This document shows positions 1-5,700 of a DNA stretch of 8,957 nt, in pieces. The position numbers were made by a program, and so were the translations under genes. Every line of letters begins with the position of its first letter. The stretch's first letter is position 1. Under the pieces are notes generated by a model. It was given only the letters and a program-made list of their open reading frames with translations, made no database searches and was not told where the DNA came from. The stretch is from Nocardioides sp. (GTDB lineage: Bacteria; Actinomycetota; Actinomycetes; Propionibacteriales; Nocardioidaceae), in NCBI GenBank assembly GCA_021731205.1, contig JAKFXV010000117.1:1-8957 (forward strand), written 5' to 3'.

Positions 1-2787
1 GTGCAGCCCCTGCTCCAGCTCCAAGGCGCCACCGCCGCGCTCGGCCGAGGCCACGGCACGTTCGGCTACCTCGCGGGCCGGCCCATGCTCTCCCAGCTCA
101 CGCAACAGCCAGGAGGTCGTGGTGTCGATGCCCGCGCTGTAGTAGTCGGTGCCGTGATCGTCGATCAGGGTGCGGGCACGTTGCAGGCTACGGAGCGCGC
201 CGTCGAAGTCGCCGGTGTCGCCCAGTGACAGCGCGGTGAAGAACAGCGACTGGAGCAGGGAGCGGAACAGGCCGTTGGAGCGGCACAAGATGATCGCCTG
301 CGCCAGGGTCCGGCGGGCTTCGTCGAAGCTGTCGATGTGCTGGAGTACGGCGCCCCGGAAGGTCAGCGCCTGCGCCGCGATCTCGTCGTCGGGACGCTCC
401 GAGATGACCTGCTCGTAGGCCTCCGCGGCGCCACGGTAGTCGCCATCCCAGTGGCGCACCCGGCCGAGCAGCAGCGCGGCGCTGCGGGGCGCTCCGGGCG
501 CAGCCGCCGCGGCTTCCGCCAGGCGGGTCGCCCGATCGGCCAGATCGGCCGCGGTCATCGCGTCTCGGGCGAACAGTGCGGTCCATCCGAGCTGCTCCAG
601 GGCGCGCGCCTCGAGGGCATCGTCCATCAGCCTGCGGGCGGTCTCGAGGGCGCGCTCCTGGTCGTCGTGGGCCGCCTGATAACGCCCGAGCTCACTGCGG
701 ATCTGACCTCGCCTCAGCAGGGTGTCCGCGAGCGTGGCGAGGTCGCCGCTGGCCTCGGCGGCTGTGACCGCCGCCACCAGCAGCCGTTCGGCCTCGGCAT
801 TCGAAAGTGCCCGGTGCGCGGTCTCCGCGGCAGAGCGCCACGCGACGACCGCCTCCGGCCAGGCCTCGGCCGCCACCCAATGCCGAGCGGCGGCCTCGGG
901 TTGCGCCGTGAGGATCAGGGCCGCACGTCGGTGTCGGTTGACCCGTGTCGGTTCGGGGATCTGCCGGTAGAGGACCTCACGCAGGATCGTGTTGGAGAAG
1001 CCGAAGCTCACCCGGTGCGCGATCAGCAGTTGGGCGCGGAGGGCGGCTTGAAGTCGTGCGGCGCAGTCCTCCACCCGCATCTGACCGAGGCTGGAGACCT
1101 CGTCGAGGGTGAACTTGTCACCGAACACCGCACCCAGCTGCAGCACCTCGATCACCTCGGGGGCCACCACCCCCAATCGGGCGGTCACCGCCGCCCGGAG
1201 CGAGTCGGGCAGCGGGATCGCGTCGGCGTCCTCGGTGTGCAAGGTCTGGGCATGCCGAACCAGCTCCGCCAGGTAGAGGGGTGAGCCACTGGTCAGCTCC
1301 AGCATGCGGCCGGGATCGAGTCTGGAGTCGTGCAGGTCGAGGTACGCCGTCACCCCCGCCAGGTCGAAAGCGACCGGTCGCACCACTCGGGCGCCGTCGC
1401 CCAGCACCTCCGCCCCGAGGGTGCCGATCACCCGATCGGCATCGGAGGTCACGACGGTCCCCACGACCAGCAATCGATGTGTCTCGGCACGCGCGGCGAG
1501 GAACGCGAGCGCCTCCAAGGTGCTGGACCCGGTGTTGTGCAAGGACTCGACGACCAACAGCACCGGGGCCTGTCGGGCCAACCCGAGCAGCACGGTGGCC
1601 AGCGACTCCAGCACCCGCCGGTGGTGGGTCTCGGGCAGATAGTGCTCGTACTCGATCGGCCCCAAGATCGCGGTGAGGTCGGGGATCAGCTCGATCAGCG
1701 GCGCGGCGCCGTCGCCGAGCAGTTCCCGGATCTCCGCGGGGGGCCGGGCGAGCAGGACGGGCCGGATCACGTCCACGAGTGGCTGCAGGAACAGAGAGCG
1801 CTCGGACTCTCGGCACGTCGTGCGCAGGACCTGACCCCCGGAACCGGACGCCCGGGTCACCAGATGGTCGACGAGGGTTCTCTTGCCGACGCCCACCGTT
1901 CCGATGACCAGACACATCCCGCCGCGGCCGGACACGGTGCTTGACCAGTGCCCGATCAGGGCGTCGGTCTCTGCCTCACGGGCAACCAGACGTGAGTCCG
2001 TGGTGTGGGCGCCCAGCGTTGCGGGCGGGGTCGGCGGTAGGTCGCTGTGCAGGATCGCGAGGTAGAGCGACTGGGTGGCCCCGGCGGGGTCGATGCCGAG
2101 CGAGTCGGCCAACGTGGTGCGCAACCGTTCGTAGACCTGTAGTGCGGCGGCTGGTCGCTCCGATCGGGCGTACGCCGTCATCAGCGCGCGGCACGCATCC
2201 TCATCGAGCGGGTCGTCATCCAGGGCGGCCGCAGCGCTGGCCTCCGCGGCGCCGTAGTCGGAGCACGCGAGGGCCGCGGTCCAGTGCAACGAGCGCGCGC
2301 GACGCAGCAGCCGGTCGGCCGCGATGCGAGTCTGGTTGACCCAGTCGTGGTCGGCCTCGTCTGCCAGCACCGGCCCGGCTTCGAGCAGTGCCTTGGCCAC
2401 GCCGGCGGCATGTTCGGCCAGACCGTACGACGAAGCCGCCAGCTCCTCCTCGGCGACCGCCACCCGCGCGGCGGCCTCGGCCAGGTCGACGTGCAGCTGG
2501 TCGGAGGTCACCAGGGTGTAGCCACGCGCGTCGCCGCGGATCGTGTCGGCCCCTAGCGCGCGCCGTAGCCGACTCACCAGGGCAGCGACGTTGCGCTCGG
2601 CCCGGGCGGGGGGCTGGTCGGGCCAGAGGGCGGCGAGCAGGCTCGACATCGGCACGCTCTGATCGTGTGCGGCGGCCAGCCGTTTCAGCAGCCGCGCCTC
2701 CTGACCGCCCGGGATCGGGCCGGTCGAACCGTCGATGGCGAAGCCACCGACCAGCCGGACGGTGCGCACGCGAGCCGGGCCACTCAT
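1..2787 (-). CDS. SARP/AfsR-like regulator with BTAD, ATPase and TPR-like regions (3' end beyond window)
   Basis: The frame is open for all 929 codons from the ATG at 2787 to the left edge, so the C-terminus is missing. Residues about 8-100 resemble the winged-helix DNA-binding domain of SARP regulators (LLAALWPDQPPARAERNVAA, then SRLRRALG). Residues about 105-250 form a bacterial transcriptional activator domain (DPLDEDACRALM, ALQVYERLRTTLADSLGIDP). A STAND/AAA-type ATPase region follows: the P-loop at 296-304 reads GTVGVGKRT and the Walker B-like strand near 408-416 reads VLLVVESLH. The remaining part is alanine-rich and helical, as in TPR regions. Family knowledge: such proteins activate transcription, often of secondary-metabolite or specialised pathway genes. 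The P-loop has Arg where Ser/Thr is usual, and Walker B lacks the usual Asp pair, so ATPase activity is uncertain. The start overlaps the stop of the upstream gene (ATGA), suggesting translational coupling. Its target is unknown; the divergent reductase gene is one candidate. Confidence 0.9.
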   Translation of the reverse strand, partial: MSGPARVRTVRLVGGFAIDGSTGPIPGGQEARLLKRLAAAHDQSVPMSSLLAALWPDQPPARAERNVAALVSRLRRALGADTIRGDARGYTLVTSDQLHVDLAEAAARVAVAEEELAASSYGLAEHAAGVAKALLEAGPVLADEADHDWVNQTRIAADRLLRRARSLHWTAALACSDYGAAEASAAAALDDDPLDEDACRALMTAYARSERPAAALQVYERLRTTLADSLGIDPAGATQSLYLAILHSDLPPTPPATLGAHTTDSRLVAREAETDALIGHWSSTVSGRGGMCLVIGTVGVGKRTLVDHLVTRASGSGGQVLRTTCRESERSLFLQPLVDVIRPVLLARPPAEIRELLGDGAAPLIELIPDLTAILGPIEYEHYLPETHHRRVLESLATVLLGLARQAPVLLVVESLHNTGSSTLEALAFLAARAETHRLLVVGTVVTSDADRVIGTLGAEVLGDGARVVRPVAFDLAGVTAYLDLHDSRLDPGRMLELTSGSPLYLAELVRHAQTLHTEDADAIPLPDSLRAAVTARLGVVAPEVIEVLQLGAVFGDKFTLDEVSSLGQMRVEDCAARLQAALRAQLLIAHRVSFGFSNTILREVLYRQIPEPTRVNRHRRAALILTAQPEAAARHWVAAEAWPEAVVAWRSAAETAHRALSNAEAERLLVAAVTAAEASGDLATLADTLLRRGQIRSELGRYQAAHDDQERALETARRLMDDALEARALEQLGWTALFARDAMTAADLADRATRLAEAAAAAPGAPRSAALLLGRVRHWDGDYRGAAEAYEQVISERPDDEIAAQALTFRGAVLQHIDSFDEARRTLAQAIILCRSNGLFRSLLQSLFFTALSLGDTGDFDGALRSLQRARTLIDDHGTDYYSAGIDTTTSWLLRELGEHGPAREVAERAVASAERGGGALELEQGLH

Positions 2788-3218
2788 CGCTCACCGTCCA
2801 CGAGCGTCGGCAACACCGAGAGCAAGGCCCGGGCGTAGGCAAGCTCGGCCTGGGTGTCGACGTGCCGCGAACCGTCGTTGAGTACGACGGCGTACCCCTC
2901 GCTCGGGTGGCCGAGCGCCTCCAGAGTCACGAAGCTGGCCCCGAGCAGATCGCGCAGTTGGTGTTCCCACGGGAGCCACACCACCTGGTCGGCGTCGATC
3001 GAGTCCAAGGCCCATTCGGTGGTGCCGTTGAAGCGGATCAGCCGACCCGTCGACAGCTCCTGGACCTCGATCGTCATCTCGGCGATCACGAACACCTGGT
3101 CCAGGTCACGACCGGGGATGGCGAAGCGGTCCCCTGCCCGCGGAACCCACGGACGCCCGGCCGTGGTGAGCAACTCGCCGAGGTGGGCGGCCAATGCGAG
3201 GTCCATCACGCCACGCAT
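2784..3218 (-). CDS. Small conserved protein of unknown function, coupled to the SARP regulator
   Basis: This gene encodes 144 residues from the ATG at 3218; a second in-frame ATG at 3206 (residue 5) is an equally possible start, as neither has a clear ribosome binding site. The protein is soluble, with no signal peptide or membrane segment. It has a well-defined core: GDRFAIPGRDLDQVFVIAEM at about 29-48, then TGRLIRFNGTTEWALDS at about 57-73 and VVWLPWEHQLRDLLG at about 79-93. From memory, similar short actinobacterial proteins exist and are sometimes labelled 'pilus assembly protein CpaE'. It lacks the receiver and ATPase domains of true CpaE, so that label should not be trusted. Its stop overlaps the regulator start by four bases, so the two are probably co-translated and may work together. 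No function can be assigned from sequence. Confidence 0.85.
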   Translation of the reverse strand: MRGVMDLALAAHLGELLTTAGRPWVPRAGDRFAIPGRDLDQVFVIAEMTIEVQELSTGRLIRFNGTTEWALDSIDADQVVWLPWEHQLRDLLGASFVTLEALGHPSEGYAVVLNDGSRHVDTQAELAYARALLSVLPTLVDGER

Positions 3219-3249
3219 TGTGCCGCTTGTGGTGCATTCCGGCTCGCAC

Positions 3250-3262
3250 TAGCCTTGGCTGG
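3250..3262 (+). promoter_or_regulatory. Candidate leaderless promoter (-10 TAGCCT) of the reductase gene
   Basis: TAGCCT at 3250-3255 fits the actinobacterial TANNNT -10 pattern. Only six bases separate it from the GTG at 3262, so transcription would begin at or next to the start codon, giving a leaderless mRNA. A weak -35-like TTGTGG lies at 3228-3233. No Shine-Dalgarno sequence precedes the GTG, which agrees with this reading. The whole gap to the divergent gene (3219-3261) is 43 bases, so the two promoters must be adjacent or overlapping. Confidence 0.5.
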
Positions 3263-4134
3263 TGCGCAAAGCGAAACGCGGAAGCGTCATACGCAACACG
3301 GAGACCCAACTTCGGCTGCTCCGGAATGCGCGCTACGAGATCCTCCCGACCCCCAGCATCGAGGCCGCGCTGGCCACCGCCGTGCCGACCGATGTCACGC
3401 TGACGGTCACGGCCTCTCCGGCCCAAGGCCTCGAGGCAACCATTGCGATGTCCGAGCGGCTGGCCGCGGCTGGGTACGACGTCGTACCCCATCTGGCGGC
3501 GCGCATGGTCAGCGGCCGGGCCGAACTGGTGGACATCACCGCCCGGCTGTTGGCGGCCGGTATCTCCAGCGTCTTCGTCCCGGGCGGCGATGCGACCGCG
3601 CCCGGGGACTATCCCGACGCGCTGAGTCTGCTGGAGGAGCTGACTGCGCTCGGTCGGCCGTTCGCGCACGTGGGCGTCACCGGCTATCCCGAGTCGCATC
3701 CCACGATCAGCGACGACCTGACCGTGCAGTCGATGTGGGACAAGCGTCGCCACGCCACGCACCTGGTGAGCAACCTGACCTTCGACCCGGAGGTGATCGG
3801 ACAGTGGTTGCAGCGGTTGCGGGCTCGCGGCATCACCATGCCGCTGCTGTTGGGGATGCCTGGTCCGATCGACCGGGCCAAGTTGCTGACGATGGCGACC
3901 AAGATCGGGATCGGTGAGTCGACCCGGTTCCTGGCCAAGCAGAAGGGCGTGATGGCCCGTTTGGCCGCGCCCGGCGGGTTCACGGGGGAGCGGTTCTTGG
4001 AGGAGTGCGCCCCGGCCCTCGGCGCCCCGGACGCCCTCGTGGAAGGGCTGCACGTCTACACGTTCAACCAGGTTGCCTTGACCCACACCTGGCGCCGCGA
4101 CCTGATCGACCGGCTGAGCGAGTCGCTCAGCTGA
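3262..4134 (+). CDS. Methylenetetrahydrofolate reductase-like protein (MetF family, short divergent type)
   Basis: The 290-residue product has the length and TIM-barrel layout of MetF proteins. It should interconvert 5-methyl- and 5,10-methylene-tetrahydrofolate with a flavin; beside the methyltransferase operon it would probably run oxidatively to feed methyl groups into one-carbon metabolism (inference). Visible landmarks are YEILPTPS at 25-32 (Glu26 at the catalytic Glu position), VPHLAAR at 75-81, VPGGDA at 106-111, GYPESHP at 141-147, MWDKRRHATHLVSNLTFD at 158-175 and KIGIGEST at 214-221. Where E. coli MetF has Gln183 in a QFFFD segment, this protein reads NLTFD (Asn171). From memory this is typical of the subfamily found beside corrinoid methyltransferase genes. 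The GTG at 3262 was chosen because a candidate -10 element lies just upstream and no ribosome binding site is visible. It is divergent from the regulator pair and convergent with the sortase-like gene. Confidence 0.85.
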   Translation: MRKAKRGSVIRNTETQLRLLRNARYEILPTPSIEAALATAVPTDVTLTVTASPAQGLEATIAMSERLAAAGYDVVPHLAARMVSGRAELVDITARLLAAGISSVFVPGGDATAPGDYPDALSLLEELTALGRPFAHVGVTGYPESHPTISDDLTVQSMWDKRRHATHLVSNLTFDPEVIGQWLQRLRARGITMPLLLGMPGPIDRAKLLTMATKIGIGESTRFLAKQKGVMARLAAPGGFTGERFLEECAPALGAPDALVEGLHVYTFNQVALTHTWRRDLIDRLSESLS

Positions 4135-4163
4135 ACCCCGAGCGGACCTCCTCGGGGCTCAGC
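4130..4163. terminator. Shared bidirectional hairpin between convergent genes
   Basis: Arms 4130-4142 (GCTGAACCCCGAG) and 4151-4163 (CTCGGGGCTCAGC) pair over 12 of 13 positions, with one A-C mismatch and an 8-base loop. The reductase stop (TGA, 4132-4134) lies in the left arm and the sortase-like stop (minus strand, 4161-4159) in the right arm. There is no T run on either side, so it would act as a U-less terminator if it is one. Its symmetry and place between convergent genes suggest it serves both transcripts. Confidence 0.65.
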
Positions 4164-4815
4164 GCACCTCGACGAGCTTGGCGTAGGTGAACGAGGTCCC
4201 GGCCCCGCGGCAGGTGATCAGGGTGAGATCGCCCTCGATCAGCCCGGCGCTGGACCCGCCCTTGCGATGGACGTAGCCGCGGTCGTAGACCCGGTAGACC
4301 CGTACCTCGCCGGTGGGGGTCTTGACCTTGAACTTGGCGTCGACGGGAAGCCACTTGTCCCAACGCCAGAACCCGCAGTAGTTGTGCCCGGCGAGCCAGG
4401 TCGTGCTGGCTCCGGCACGCCCGGCTTCCTTCCCGGGGTAGGGCCCCCACCACAGCGTTGCCAGGCAGCGATCGATGCGGTCCTGGTCGCCACGCGCGAA
4501 GGTGCGCTTCCAGTCACGCACCTTGATCGACCACTTCCCGTCCGCGCGGGCCTCCTGCCGGGCAGCGTTCGTCAGGGGCAGGCGCCGTACGACCGAGGTC
4601 GGGTCTGGCCTCGTCGAGGCCCGGTCGGTTGCCGTGGCAGACGATGGACTCGACAGCGGAGCGCTGAACACCTCGGGCGAGGTGGCCGGCGGGGGGGCGG
4701 GAGACCCCGCCGGTGCCGGCGAGGGAGGGACGGCCAAGATCAGCAACACTGCCGCCAAGACGAAGGCGAACGCCGTCAGGCGCGGTCGTCTAACTGAACC
4801 GGGGAAGGGGTTCAC
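4159..4815 (-). CDS. Membrane-anchored sortase-like protein
   Basis: The 218-residue protein starts at a GTG with AAAGGA about 11 bases upstream. A positively charged N-terminus (RRPR) precedes one hydrophobic segment at about 13-30, acting as a signal anchor. A Pro/Ala/Ser-rich linker follows to about residue 80. The C-terminal half has sortase hallmarks: His144 in LAGHN, the beta-strand run FKVKTPTGEVRVYRV at about 162-176, and Cys202 in DLTLITC at 196-202. Sortases are extracytoplasmic cysteine transpeptidases that cut sorting signals and join proteins to the cell wall or pili. The conserved Arg usually found several residues after the catalytic Cys is not seen; the nearest are Arg203 and Lys213. 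Two further cysteines (117, 147) are unusual. No sorting-signal substrate is encoded here. A sortase-like fold is likely, but activity and class are uncertain. It appears unrelated to the methyl-transfer genes on both sides. Confidence 0.65.
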   Translation of the reverse strand: MNPFPGSVRRPRLTAFAFVLAAVLLILAVPPSPAPAGSPAPPPATSPEVFSAPLSSPSSATATDRASTRPDPTSVVRRLPLTNAARQEARADGKWSIKVRDWKRTFARGDQDRIDRCLATLWWGPYPGKEAGRAGASTTWLAGHNYCGFWRWDKWLPVDAKFKVKTPTGEVRVYRVYDRGYVHRKGGSSAGLIEGDLTLITCRGAGTSFTYAKLVEVR

Positions 4816-4945
4816 GAGCCGGGTCGTCCTTTCGAGATAGCGAGGTCGACCACATGCCTGCTACACCCCCCCACACTCGCGAGACATGAAGTCGCCGGTG
4901 GGCCATTGCCCCACACACGCAGACCCGGTGAGTGCCCCCATCACC

Positions 4946-4959
4946 GTGACCTTTGTGAC
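4946..4959. promoter_or_regulatory. GTGAC direct repeat upstream of the sortase-like gene
   Basis: GTGAC occurs at 4946-4950 and again at 4955-4959, a 9-base period, about 130 bases upstream of the sortase-like start. Closely spaced direct repeats of this kind resemble response-regulator sites such as those of MtrA, which governs cell-envelope genes in actinobacteria. The match is by eye only. The rest of the 213-base gap (4816-5028) holds the minus-strand terminator at 4979-5002 and presumably the sortase promoter, but no clear -10/-35 pair was found. Confidence 0.25.
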
Positions 4960-4978
4960 TGCTGTGAGGCGTGAGTTG

Positions 4979-5002
4979 AAAACTACGCGGTGAACCCACC
5001 GC
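4979..5002 (-). terminator. Candidate terminator of the corrinoid operon
   Basis: On the minus strand, about 26 bases after the DUF1638 stop, GCGGTG and CACCGC (positions 5002-4997 and 4992-4987) form a perfect 6-bp stem with a 4-base loop. GTAG and then four T follow (4982-4979). This looks like a short intrinsic terminator that would separate the operon from the sortase-like gene. The stem and T run are modest, so termination strength is uncertain. Confidence 0.5.
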
Positions 5003-5028
5003 TGCGCAGGCGAATGCAGAACTTCGAC

Positions 5029-5700
5029 CTAGGCGGTGACCGCGGGGGAGCCGCCCTCGATCAGTGCCTCGAGGGCCGACTCGAGGCCGGCCTGGCCGGT
5101 GTCCACGATCGTGAGCGGCAGGCCCAATCGCTCGGCTGCCTCGTGAGCGAGTGCGGTGAGGGCAGCATCACGGGCCTGGGCCAGCCACACCACCCGGGTG
5201 TAGGAGCCGAAGTAGTCGTTGCGCAGGTCGGGCCACCGGTCCAGGCCCAGCTCTCGCACCACCGTGCGCGCGAACGAGGCGACCAGGAAGTCGGTGAACA
5301 CGTAGGTCCCCGGCTGCTCCTCGAAGAAGGCAGCCAGGCGCTCGGGGCCGGCGTACACGTCGTAGCAGTGCAGGCCGGGCAGTCGCTCGAGGCCGAGGTC
5401 GGCGCACACCTGGTCCAACGCGCCGTAGGTGCCGCAGTCGGCGTAGCCGATCAGCACCCGGTGATGCGAGGCGAGCAGGGGCTCGGCGGCGGCGCGCACC
5501 TGACCGGCGATCTGGTGCGGCTGGTTGTGCAGCAGCGGCGGAAGGGGGTGGATGTCGAGTCGCCAGCTCCGACGCTGGGCGATCTCGGCGCACGGCTGGG
5601 CCAGCGCGCCGCAGGCGATCAGCGCGATCGGTGGGACCTCAGAAGGCGAGTTGCTCGACGAAGCGGTCGTTGAAGTCGGCGCGGTCGGAGAGCTCGACAT
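5029..5700 (-). CDS. DUF1638 protein of the corrinoid methyl-transfer operon
   Basis: The product is 223 residues from the ATG at 5700. The conserved part begins near residue 25 (PIALIACGALAQPC), with HPLPPLLHNQPHQI at 51-64, VLIGYADCGTYG at 82-93 and GLHCYDVYAG at 109-118, a set of conserved-looking Cys and His residues that I associate with DUF1638. The family has no established reaction as far as I know; it recurs beside corrinoid proteins, their methyltransferases and activators. A role in cofactor or metal handling is only a guess from the Cys/His content. The start is unusual. The ATG at 5700 has AGGAGG six bases upstream but lies 62 bases inside the activator gene, and the first 24 residues are a Ser/Thr/Pro-rich stretch. 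No ATG, GTG or TTG exists in frame between it and the conserved core. It is the last gene of the operon. Confidence 0.8.
   Translation of the reverse strand: MSSSPTAPTSTTASSSNSPSEVPPIALIACGALAQPCAEIAQRRSWRLDIHPLPPLLHNQPHQIAGQVRAAAEPLLASHHRVLIGYADCGTYGALDQVCADLGLERLPGLHCYDVYAGPERLAAFFEEQPGTYVFTDFLVASFARTVVRELGLDRWPDLRNDYFGSYTRVVWLAQARDAALTALAHEAAERLGLPLTIVDTGQAGLESALEALIEGGSPAVTA

Noticed and set aside
2784..3218. True CpaE pilus-assembly protein
   Set aside because: The 144-residue protein lacks the receiver and ParA-like ATPase domains of CpaE, and no pilus genes are nearby.
2388..3917. Plus-strand open frame of 509 codons spanning the regulator, small gene and reductase start
   Set aside because: It crosses three supported genes in wrong frames, is extremely Arg/Pro/Gly-rich and has no recognisable domain.
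4816..4978. Possible c-di-AMP (ydaO-type) riboswitch upstream of the sortase-like gene
   Set aside because: Such elements precede cell-wall genes in actinobacteria, but the consensus blocks were not found in this short leader.
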